Position numbers and translations under genes: made by a program. Below the pieces are notes generated by a model. That model did no database searches. It was not told the origin of the DNA and saw nothing but the letters and a program-made list of their open reading frames with translations. From assembly GCA_913057725.1 (NCBI GenBank), contig CAJXOS010000025.1:1-54848 (forward strand): a stretch of 54,848 nucleotides of DNA, in the 5' to 3' direction. This document shows, one piece after another, positions 1 through 7,290 of this stretch. The first letter of the stretch is position 1. Every line of letters starts with the position of its first letter. Origin of the DNA: an uncultured Lewinella sp. GTDB lineage: Bacteria; Bacteroidota; Bacteroidia; Chitinophagales; Saprospiraceae.

Positions 1-192
1 TTGAACAGCAAGCCTTACATTAATAGAATTACCATTTGGCCTAACAATTACTTTTCGATTTTCGGCTTGGAGGTTGTAAACAAAGCGAAACAACTGCTAT
101 GTTCATAGCATCCAGGCGGAAGCCGCAAGCGAGATGTTTATTCCTTGCTAATCATTTTTCCTTAAACACTCCTAACAAAACTAATCCATATC
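1..192. other. Left edge, no complete gene
   Basis: The plus-strand frame beginning at base 1 is open for 35 codons and stops with TAG at 106-108. It could be the tail of an upstream gene of the same injection-system locus, but the peptide is not recognisable. The rest is the AT-rich leader of the first tube gene. No clear Shine-Dalgarno sequence precedes the ATG at 193, which is common in Bacteroidota. Confidence 0.4.
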
Positions 193-666
193 ATGGCAGA
201 TAAAACCGGAAAACAAGAAAACGCCATATGGCCCATGCCCAAGTTTTACTTCAAGGTCACTTGGGGCAAAACAACCATAAGCTTCGCGGAAGTATCTGGT
301 CTCGATACAGAGGCCCAAATCATAGAATATCGCCACGGCGACAGCAAGGTTCACTCCGCAATCAAGATGCCCGGCGTCAAAAAAGTAGGCAATGTCACCA
401 TGAAGCGTGGTGTCTTTGTGGGAGACAACACCTACTATGATTGGTTCAAGCAGATCAAACTGAATACCATTGAGAAGGGACGTGAAACCGTCACCATCCA
501 GTTACTCAATGAAAAAGGTAAGCCTACTATGGTTTGGGTATTACTCAATGCCTGGCCAACTAAAATCACAAGTACAGACCTAAAATCAGATGGGAACGAA
601 GCGGCAATTGATACGATTGAGATTGCTTATGAAACCTTAATGATCAAAAATGAGAATAACCCCTAA
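193..666 (+). CDS. eCIS / phage tail tube protein (gp19-like), copy 1
   Basis: This 157-residue protein belongs to the T4 gp19-like tail-tube family (conserved phage tail region proteins) that forms the inner tube of contractile injection systems. Visible family hallmarks are the FYFKV strand near residue 18, the F.EVSGLD segment near 31-38, the IEYRHGDSK segment near 44-52, the MKRGVF strand near 70-75, and the closing run WVLLNAWPTKI...IETIEIAYE-like near 115-147. The length of about 150 residues is usual. A second gp19 paralogue, a spike and a PAAR protein follow on the same strand with short gaps, which fits an eCIS operon rather than a prophage. The ATG is preceded by an AT-rich leader without a good RBS. 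Confidence 0.9.
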   Translation: MADKTGKQENAIWPMPKFYFKVTWGKTTISFAEVSGLDTEAQIIEYRHGDSKVHSAIKMPGVKKVGNVTMKRGVFVGDNTYYDWFKQIKLNTIEKGRETVTIQLLNEKGKPTMVWVLLNAWPTKITSTDLKSDGNEAAIDTIEIAYETLMIKNENNP

Positions 667-715
667 GTGTCGAAGCTGAATCAGACCTCGTCAATCAATA
701 TCAAACACTTCCTTT

Positions 716-1183
716 ATGGATCCTATCTATTACCCACCAACTAGTTTCTACTTCAAAGTTTCATTCATGAACCTGAGTGGTCAGGGCAAAAACGGGGAAA
801 CCAGTTTCAAAGAGGTGACTGGATTGGGGGTCAGTAATTCTACTGAAACGGTTACCGAAGGCGGGCTTTTGGAGTATCAACATAAATTGCCTACCAACTA
901 TAGTTATACCAACGTAGTACTAAAAAGAGGCCTTCTGACGGATTCTGACTTGCAAAAGTGGGTTGAAAACGCTGTCAAAAATTTCGAATTCACGCCATTA
1001 ACTGTTCAAATTGAATTGTTAAAACCAGAAGATAAGCCCGGCAGTAATCCATCTGCAATAAAGACCTGGGCCTTGCACAATGCCTGGCCCGTCAAATGGG
1101 AATTATCCAACATGGACTCCCTACAAAACGATGTACTCATAGAAAGTATGGAGCTCGCCTTTTCCTATCTTGAGTCTAAGTAA
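716..1183 (+). CDS. eCIS / phage tail tube protein (gp19-like), copy 2
   Basis: This is a second gp19-like tube paralogue of 155 residues. It shares the architecture of its neighbour (FYFKVSF at 12-18, F.EVTGL at about 34-39, LEYQHKLP at about 54-61, LKRGLL at about 72-77, LHNAWPVKW at about 122-130) but is strongly diverged. In Afp/PVC-type systems one tube paralogue builds the shaft and another forms the ring that joins tube to baseplate hub; this copy, next to the spike gene, is the better candidate for the baseplate-proximal ring. That role is inferred from gene order. It starts 50 bases after the first copy and ends 42 bases before the spike gene, so the genes are probably co-transcribed. 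Confidence 0.9.
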   Translation: MDPIYYPPTSFYFKVSFMNLSGQGKNGETSFKEVTGLGVSNSTETVTEGGLLEYQHKLPTNYSYTNVVLKRGLLTDSDLQKWVENAVKNFEFTPLTVQIELLKPEDKPGSNPSAIKTWALHNAWPVKWELSNMDSLQNDVLIESMELAFSYLESK

Positions 1184-1225
1184 GCATAAGTCATCTTACA
1201 AATCGCATCCAAAAAACACCATTTC

Positions 1226-3034
1226 ATGGCTGATAATACAGATAGAGCCCTAATTACTATCCAAGTACTTATTGAAGGGAGTCCATTAGATGAATCTCAT
1301 GAAATAACAGACATCAAAGTACACAAAGGTGTCAATCAGGTGGCAGTTGCCCAGCTTAGTCTAATGGACAACTCAATGCTACAAAAAAAGAAGCCCCAGC
1401 AGCGCATAAGTAATATTCTTACTCCGGGCCAAGACATAGAGATCAGAGCAGGATTTGGCCTTAAGCCCCAAACCATCTTTAAGGGAATCATTACCGCCCA
1501 AAACATGCGGATAGGCAATGGAAACACCCCAGAGATCAGGCTTGAATGTCGAGACAAAGCCGTAAAAATGACGATTGGCTCCAAGAATCGGGTCTTTGCA
1601 GACAAGAGGGATAGCGACGCCCTGACCACCCTTATTAACGATAATGGTTTAGACGCTGATGTAAGCAACACAAGCAACACTTTCCCGCAAATTGTGCAGT
1701 ACTACTCGACCGATTGGGATTTTGCGATTGCCCGCGCAGAAACCAACGGAATGGTAGTGGTGAATGCCAACAACAAGATAACTATCCGCAAACCAGGATC
1801 AGGGTCATCCGTGGGAAAATTCACCTTAGGCGAGGACATTGTGGCAATTGATTTAAATATGGATGCCAGCACTCAGCTAGGTGCCGTGGACGCACAAGCC
1901 TGGGACTATAAAAATCAGCAGAATGTTCAAGCTAGTGCTGCTGCTCCAAGTGTACCGAACCAGGGTAACCTAAGTGGCGAAAAGCTGGCCAAAGTAACGG
2001 CGCCCTCCTCTTTTCAGCTCCAATCAACGGCACCGTTAACAACAGAAGACTTAAGCACCTGGGCCGATGCCCAACTCTTAAAATCCCGATTGGCAAAGAT
2101 TAGGGGAACCGTTAAACTATTCGGGAAAGCGGACTTTGCGCCCGACACGCTGATCGAACTCGATGGTGTAGGCAGCCATTTTGACGGCACAGCCTATGTT
2201 TCCGCAGTTGACCATCTCATCTCAGATGGAGAATGGTGGTCCACGCTGGAAATCGGCCTTGATCCTTCCTGGTACGCCAAAGCACATGATATCTCCGCTG
2301 CCGCTGCCGCAGGGCTACTACCAGGTATCCGGGGAATGCAAAATGGCGTAGTCAAGAAAATAACAGAAGACCCCGCGGGGGAGAATCGCATCCAGGTGGA
2401 AGTGCCCATGTTCAGTACTGCGGATGGGCCTGGATTGGTATGGGCTCGTTGGCTTCAGCCCTACGCCACTAGCAATGCAGGTCAGTTTTTTGTGCCCGAA
2501 ATCGGCGATGAAGTAGCCCTCGGTTTCTTGGATGCTGACCCTCGCTATCCCGTGATCCTGGGCAGTTTATACAGTAGTGGACGGGCACCTGCTTACCAAC
2601 CCGCGGAGGGAAACCCGATCAAAGCTATTGTCACTAGAAGCTTGCTCACCGTCGAATTCAATGACGAGAAGAAAGTAACTACCATCAGTACGCCAGGCGG
2701 AAACAAAATCACCCTTACGGATGAAGACCAGGGGATTACCATTGAAGATCAAAACGCCAACAAAATAGAGCTTACGCCTTCCGGCATTTCCTTGCAGAGC
2801 CCCAGTAATATCAACATTAATGCCGACGGAGAAGTAGCAATCTCAGGTACAGCGGGGGTTACAATCTCTTCCGAAAGTACTGCGAACATTTCTGCCGAGG
2901 CAAATCTGAGCATATCAGGCTTAGAGGTAAGCATTTCTGGGGAAGCCGCCATGAGCGCTTCGGGTGGTGGTGAAATGTCGCTCAGTGCCGATGGGGAGAT
3001 GTCGCTCAGTGCAGCAATGATCATGATTAACTAA
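1226..3034 (+). CDS. VgrG/gp5-like spike protein of contractile injection system
   Basis: This 602-residue protein forms the baseplate hub and central spike. The first ~340 residues look like the gp27-like hub (phage GPD/late-control fold, with FKGIITAQNMRIG and LECRDKAVKMT segments). Residues about 365-460 match the gp5 OB-fold (ENRIQVEVPMF, WARWLQPYA, FVPEIGDEVALGFLDADPR, PVILGSLY). The C-terminal ~110 residues are a low-complexity beta-prism needle of alternating S/I/A/G/N segments that repeats GEMSLSADGEMSLSA. The start MADNTDRA follows a spacer of 42 bases. It precedes a PAAR gene that would cap the needle. I see no C-terminal effector domain. No separate LysM adaptor gene lies between tube 2 and this gene, unlike the Afp7-Afp8 order. 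Confidence 0.92.
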   Translation: MADNTDRALITIQVLIEGSPLDESHEITDIKVHKGVNQVAVAQLSLMDNSMLQKKKPQQRISNILTPGQDIEIRAGFGLKPQTIFKGIITAQNMRIGNGNTPEIRLECRDKAVKMTIGSKNRVFADKRDSDALTTLINDNGLDADVSNTSNTFPQIVQYYSTDWDFAIARAETNGMVVVNANNKITIRKPGSGSSVGKFTLGEDIVAIDLNMDASTQLGAVDAQAWDYKNQQNVQASAAAPSVPNQGNLSGEKLAKVTAPSSFQLQSTAPLTTEDLSTWADAQLLKSRLAKIRGTVKLFGKADFAPDTLIELDGVGSHFDGTAYVSAVDHLISDGEWWSTLEIGLDPSWYAKAHDISAAAAAGLLPGIRGMQNGVVKKITEDPAGENRIQVEVPMFSTADGPGLVWARWLQPYATSNAGQFFVPEIGDEVALGFLDADPRYPVILGSLYSSGRAPAYQPAEGNPIKAIVTRSLLTVEFNDEKKVTTISTPGGNKITLTDEDQGITIEDQNANKIELTPSGISLQSPSNININADGEVAISGTAGVTISSESTANISAEANLSISGLEVSISGEAAMSASGGGEMSLSADGEMSLSAAMIMIN

Positions 3035-3054
3035 GCAGTCAAAAAACAGATACA

Positions 3055-3345
3055 ATGCCACCAGCAGCAACTTTAACAATGATGCATACCTGCCCGATGG
3101 TAGATGGCATAATTCCGCACGTGGGCGGCCCCATTACAGGACCAGGCGAACCCACTGTACTCATCGGTGGTTTACCCGCAGCTCGGGTAACAGACATGTG
3201 CGTTTGTGTAGGACCGCCAGATACTATCGTTTCGGGTTCAGCTACCGTATTGATAGGAGGCTTACCCGCTGCCTACATGGGAAGTGAGACTGCCCACGGA
3301 GGAACCATCACATTAGGGGTACCCAATGTGCTGATTGGAGAGTAG
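3055..3345 (+). CDS. PAAR-domain spike-tip protein
   Basis: This 96-residue protein is a PAAR-repeat tip that sharpens the VgrG spike. It has the typical glycine/proline-rich pattern: CPMVDGIIPHVGGPITGPGEP, two copies of the VLIGGLPAARV / VLIGGLPAAYMG motif, CVCVGPPDTIVSGS, and HGG.I. Candidate metal ligands are His14 or His25 and Cys49/Cys51 together with the late His near residue 82; the exact set is inferred. It is a bare PAAR without an appended toxin. It begins 20 bases after the spike gene and ends only 3 bases from the end of the convergent unknown gene, so the locus terminates here. Confidence 0.93.
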   Translation: MPPAATLTMMHTCPMVDGIIPHVGGPITGPGEPTVLIGGLPAARVTDMCVCVGPPDTIVSGSATVLIGGLPAAYMGSETAHGGTITLGVPNVLIGE

Positions 3346-3348
3346 TCC

Positions 3349-4428
3349 TTAAACATAGACAAACATCTCTGCCAAGAATACCGTTTCCCCTATCGGAGAC
3401 TGTACAGGACGGATATGTTCCGAACTGGGCCAAGGCAATTGCATGGGATGCTCAGGCATATCATCCATCCTAAGCGAAGCATAGTAATTATACCGCTCTT
3501 GTAAAGGCAAAGGTTGATTTGACTTAAACACGTCAACGGTATTTCCATTTTCTACCTTCCGCTCCTCTGCCTGAAACTCAACTCCAGCCGGCGACGCGCC
3601 CGTACCGCTCCACTCCACTTTCTCCTGGATAGAGGTGTCATCTTTTAAGGATCGGTATATTACATTGTATTTCCAGAATACTGATCGGGCTTCAAAGGTA
3701 AGTTCGATGGTAGGTTTCGATAAAGCAAAACCATTGTTAGATAGCAAATTTCCGGATACATCAAAACTAAGAAAAGCTAGCGCAGGCGTACTAGGAGGAT
3801 TATGAAAAGCCAGAAAGGAGTACGTTTCTACCTCTTTATCATCTCCCCAACTCACCTCCAACTCATAGCGCCCTTCAGGCTCATTCCTAAGATCAATCTC
3901 CACAAAACCTTGCCGATCTAATGTCAACAAGTCCCTGAATCCAGTTTCCGACTTTAACTGAATCCAAGTATCGCTACTGGCAACGCCTTGTTTGCCACAT
4001 CGAATACTAAAATGGCTCATATCCACGGGTAAAAGGTATTCTGCACCATTAGTTAAAGGATAAGTAATCTTACCGTCCACGATTGCAGTCTCTACCTTTT
4101 CTGTATCCAGCCAAAACGCCTTTGTGGGCCAAAGTGGTGTTGCCCCTATGTGCGGATGATTTTTCGAGGTAAGATTTAAGTCAAGCTGAGTATAGTTCAG
4201 AAAAATCGGATCCTTGATGTGAAGCGGTAAAATAGTCGGTTCTGTAACCGTTACTGATGGCACATCTTTACCAAAAAACACTACTTCCCCTTCTCGTTTT
4301 ACATGTTGCAACGATGGAATTGACTGGCCAAAAGGTGTTCCTATCTGCAAGGAGTTAAAGGCGTCGCTATCAACAAAATTAGAATGCTTAGTAGCTAATT
4401 TGAAGAACTCAGTATACGTAGTGTCCAT
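3349..4428 (-). CDS. Uncharacterised protein convergent with the injection-system operon
   Basis: I do not recognise a family for this 359-residue protein. It has no signal peptide, no membrane segment and no cysteine-rich motif (one Cys). The middle and C-terminal parts read as beta-rich: short alternating hydrophobic strands such as FVEIDLRNEPEGRYELEVSW look like an immunoglobulin-like fold. A cytosolic, beta-rich protein whose stop codon lies 3 bases from the PAAR stop could be an accessory or a cargo of the injection system, but position is the only argument. The ATG at 4428 opens the frame MDTTYTEFF. It lies back to back with htpG. Confidence 0.7.
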   Translation of the reverse strand: MDTTYTEFFKLATKHSNFVDSDAFNSLQIGTPFGQSIPSLQHVKREGEVVFFGKDVPSVTVTEPTILPLHIKDPIFLNYTQLDLNLTSKNHPHIGATPLWPTKAFWLDTEKVETAIVDGKITYPLTNGAEYLLPVDMSHFSIRCGKQGVASSDTWIQLKSETGFRDLLTLDRQGFVEIDLRNEPEGRYELEVSWGDDKEVETYSFLAFHNPPSTPALAFLSFDVSGNLLSNNGFALSKPTIELTFEARSVFWKYNVIYRSLKDDTSIQEKVEWSGTGASPAGVEFQAEERKVENGNTVDVFKSNQPLPLQERYNYYASLRMDDMPEHPMQLPWPSSEHIRPVQSPIGETVFLAEMFVYV

Positions 4429-4683
4429 TGATAAAATTTTGACCTTGGCAATTAATTGAAAAGGACAAAGGTCCAGTTTTGTCTAATCAAAGTAAGCACA
4501 ATCAGCAAGTTGTGCAAAATAAGGGCACCGAAGAAGCCCATTGGCAGGCCGCCGCCTCTATTCCTGTCGATTTTACACCCAATTCTTATTCATTTGTCAA
4601 TTTGGCAGCTCTATTCACTACTGGCACAACCTTTGCCACCCCTAGAGCGTGATTTCATTTGTAAAAACGCTACATCTATACAT

Positions 4684-6543
4684 ATGAAGAAAGGTAACAT
4701 TGCTGTACAGACGGAGAACATCTTCCCGATTATCAAGCAGTTCCTGTATTCTGACCAGGAGATCTTCCTGCGGGAACTGATTTCCAACGCAGTGGACGCA
4801 ACCACTAAACTAAAGACCCTAGCCGCTAAAGGTGAACCTACTGGCGAACTTGGTGATCTAACCATCGAAATCCTAGTTGACAAGGAGAACAAGACGCTTA
4901 CCATCCGCGATCGCGGTATCGGCATGACCGAAGAAGAAGTAGAAAAGTACCTAAACCAGGTGGCTTTCTCCAGCGCCGCTGACTTCTTGGAAAAATACAA
5001 GGATGAGGCCAACATCATTGGCCACTTTGGTCTTGGTTTCTACTCTGCCTTTATGGTGGCGGACAAGGTAGAAGCAGTGACCAAATCTTACAAGGACGGC
5101 TCACAAGGTGTAACCTGGTCTTGCGAAGGCGACCCTTCCTATGAGTTGGCTGACAATGATAAAGCAGAACGCGGTACAGATATCGTATTGCATGTATCTG
5201 AGGATAGCGTCGAATATCTGGAGGATAGCCGTATTCAGGAACTACTAGACAAGTACTGTAAGTTCTTGCCGGTTCCTATCCAGTTTGGAATGCGCAAGGA
5301 ATACGAGACGATTGGCGAAGGCGAGGATGCTGAAACCAAGGAGACTGAAGTTCCGAATATCATTAATGATAAAGATCCGATCTGGAAGAAATCGCCTAGC
5401 GAACTATCCGATGAGGATTACAAGAACTTCTACCAGACGCTCTACCCGTTTAGCGCGCCGCCGATGTTCTGGATTCACCTCAACATTGACTATCCATTCA
5501 ATTTGACGGGGATTCTCTACTTCCCGAAATTGAACAATGCGTTTGAGGTACAGAAGAACAAGATTCAACTGTATTCTAACCAAGTATACGTTACCGACGA
5601 GGTAAAGGAAATCGTACCTGAATTCCTAACCTTGCTGCACGGTGTAATTGACTCACCAGACATCCCGCTAAACGTATCTCGTTCCTACTTGCAGGCCGAC
5701 CAGAACGTGAAGAAGATCAACTCTTACATCACCAAGAAGGTAGCAGACAAGCTGAATGAACTCTTCAAGAAAGACCGTGAGGCTTACGAAGAGAAGTGGA
5801 ACGACCTGAGCGTATTCGTCAAGTACGGCATGATCTCGGACGAGAAGTTTTACGATAAAGCAACCAAGTTTGTTTTACTGAAAAACGTAGATGAAGAGAC
5901 GGCCACCGTTGCTGAGTATCGCGAAAAGATCGAAGCTACGCAGAAGGACAAGTACGAGCGTACCGTTATCATCTATGCCAATGATCCTGCCTCGCAAGAT
6001 GCTGCTATCTCTGCCGCCAAGAAGCAAGGTTACGATGTATTGCTACTAGATCACATCATCGACAACCACTTCATTCAGGTGTTGGAACAGAAAGAGGATA
6101 AACTCACTTTCGTTCGCATCGATTCGGATACCGTGGATAACCTCGTACAAACGGATGAGACCAAAGAATCCGTCTTGAGTGAAGAGCAAACGGAAAGCGT
6201 AAAGACAATTTTCGGCACTGTAGCAGGGGAGGGTAAAACCATCGAGGTAAAGGCCTTGTCTCCAGAAGACCAACCAGTGCAGATTGTACGTCCGGAATTT
6301 ATGCGCCGAATGAAAGAGATGCAAGCCATGCAAGGAATGGACTTGGGTGCATTACCAGATGACTTCAAAGTCGTTGTTAATGGCAACCATCCACTGGTAG
6401 CAGACAAGCTAGTTAGTACCGAGGGTGATGACCAGCAAGAGGTGGCTGATTACCTATACAAGTTGGCATTGCTGAATCAGAACATGCTCAAGGGCGGTGA
6501 ACTAACTGCCTTTGTAGAAAAAAGCCTGGGTTTCTTGAAGTAA
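4684..6543 (+). CDS. htpG: Molecular chaperone HtpG (Hsp90 family)
   Basis: This is the bacterial Hsp90 ATPase, a homodimeric cytosolic chaperone. From the ATG at 4684 it has 619 residues, close to the E. coli length of 624. The N-terminal GHKL ATPase shows FLRELISNAVDA (catalytic Glu31, Asn35, Asp38), DRGIGM at 76-81 and GHFGLGFYSAFMV at about 113. The middle-domain Arg region NVSRSYLQAD is present. The open frame runs upstream to 4456, but those 76 codons look non-coding and proteins of this family begin MKKGNI-like, so 4684 is preferred. Codon use is biased as expected for an abundant protein. A strong hairpin terminator follows. Confidence 0.97.
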   Translation: MKKGNIAVQTENIFPIIKQFLYSDQEIFLRELISNAVDATTKLKTLAAKGEPTGELGDLTIEILVDKENKTLTIRDRGIGMTEEEVEKYLNQVAFSSAADFLEKYKDEANIIGHFGLGFYSAFMVADKVEAVTKSYKDGSQGVTWSCEGDPSYELADNDKAERGTDIVLHVSEDSVEYLEDSRIQELLDKYCKFLPVPIQFGMRKEYETIGEGEDAETKETEVPNIINDKDPIWKKSPSELSDEDYKNFYQTLYPFSAPPMFWIHLNIDYPFNLTGILYFPKLNNAFEVQKNKIQLYSNQVYVTDEVKEIVPEFLTLLHGVIDSPDIPLNVSRSYLQADQNVKKINSYITKKVADKLNELFKKDREAYEEKWNDLSVFVKYGMISDEKFYDKATKFVLLKNVDEETATVAEYREKIEATQKDKYERTVIIYANDPASQDAAISAAKKQGYDVLLLDHIIDNHFIQVLEQKEDKLTFVRIDSDTVDNLVQTDETKESVLSEEQTESVKTIFGTVAGEGKTIEVKALSPEDQPVQIVRPEFMRRMKEMQAMQGMDLGALPDDFKVVVNGNHPLVADKLVSTEGDDQQEVADYLYKLALLNQNMLKGGELTAFVEKSLGFLK

Positions 6544-6565
6544 GATTACCAGAGGTTGAATAAGA

Positions 6566-6608
6566 AAAGGCGCTTTGTGAGATTCACAAAGCGCCTTTAT
6601 TTTTTTAG
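6566..6608 (+). terminator. Rho-independent terminator of htpG
   Basis: A perfect 15-base-pair stem (6566-6580 with 6584-6598) with a 3-base loop is followed by a T-rich tract. It lies 23 bases after the htpG stop and separates it from the convergent small gene. Confidence 0.93.
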
Positions 6609-6628
6609 GCACGAACGTGTATTCGTTA

Positions 6629-6973
6629 CTACAGAGAATTAGAAATTCGGATACGCTCCTTTCCATTCGCTACGGACAAAGTAACGTACTGGCCTGAACG
6701 GTTCTTGTAAACAATGTTGCTCGGCTTTTGACTAATGATACGAGTAGGCAAGACGATGCTGGCAGCGTGATCGTTGTCCAGTCCCATATCCTCCTTGTTA
6801 ACTTGTACCTGAGAGCTGAAGTTCTCATAAACGGCCTTCACTTCAGGTTGAAACTCCTGAAGAAGAACAGTAGCGTTAATACTAGAATACGCAGAAGATA
6901 CTACAGTACCACCAGCAACAGTTGTAGCAATACCAACCGTACCTGCAGTAGCAAGAAAATTCCTCCTTTTCAT
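6629..6973 (-). CDS. Small exported protein with a twin-arginine-like signal, unknown function
   Basis: From the ATG at 6973 this is a 114-residue protein beginning MKRRNFLATAG, with a hydrophobic stretch at about 8-27. The KRRNFL pattern resembles a Tat signal (RRxFL), so export by Tat is plausible but not proven; the mature part is only about 85 residues, small for a folded Tat cargo. The C-terminal half has short beta-type strands and no cysteines. The frame is open 17 codons further upstream, but the later ATG gives a proper signal sequence. No family is recognised. Confidence 0.65.
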   Translation of the reverse strand: MKRRNFLATAGTVGIATTVAGGTVVSSAYSSINATVLLQEFQPEVKAVYENFSSQVQVNKEDMGLDNDHAASIVLPTRIISQKPSNIVYKNRSGQYVTLSVANGKERIRISNSL

Positions 6974-7290
6974 TGTATACTCTTTTTGTAAGGTGTTTAA
7001 ATCAAATAATGTGGCATATATCATACTAGCCTTTCCATAAATGGAAGGTGTCGTGATGTGTTGCTAATATTCTTAAATGCTTAGGGGAATTAACGACTTG
7101 CCGACTTTCAGTTGCTAATCTAATTCACAATGGCAAGGCGCTTCGCGGCGTCCCTTAGGGTTGGAAGCACTTTGAAGTTGCTGTAATTTAAGAATTTTGA
7201 TGCAGTCTACATGCACCCGTTGCCAAGATAGTTATGAATCGACACATTTGAATTTTGTCAAGAACAGGGTGAGTGCCCAACAATTCTGGG
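6974..7290. other. Intergenic region without recognised gene
   Basis: These 317 bases lie upstream of the small exported protein and downstream of the TonB receptor, both on the minus strand. I find no open frame with coding character, no tRNA and no exact TAnnTTTG promoter element near the small gene. A weak inverted repeat (GCCCA/TGGGC, 7275-7291) touches the receptor stop codon but has no T tract. Confidence 0.5.

Noticed and set aside
4456..4683. N-terminal extension of htpG
   Set aside because: The 76 extra codons lack any conserved block and the family start is at 4684.
4611..5018. 135-residue minus-strand open frame over the start of htpG
   Set aside because: It lies antisense to the conserved HtpG ATPase domain and has no recognisable motif; it is a shadow frame.
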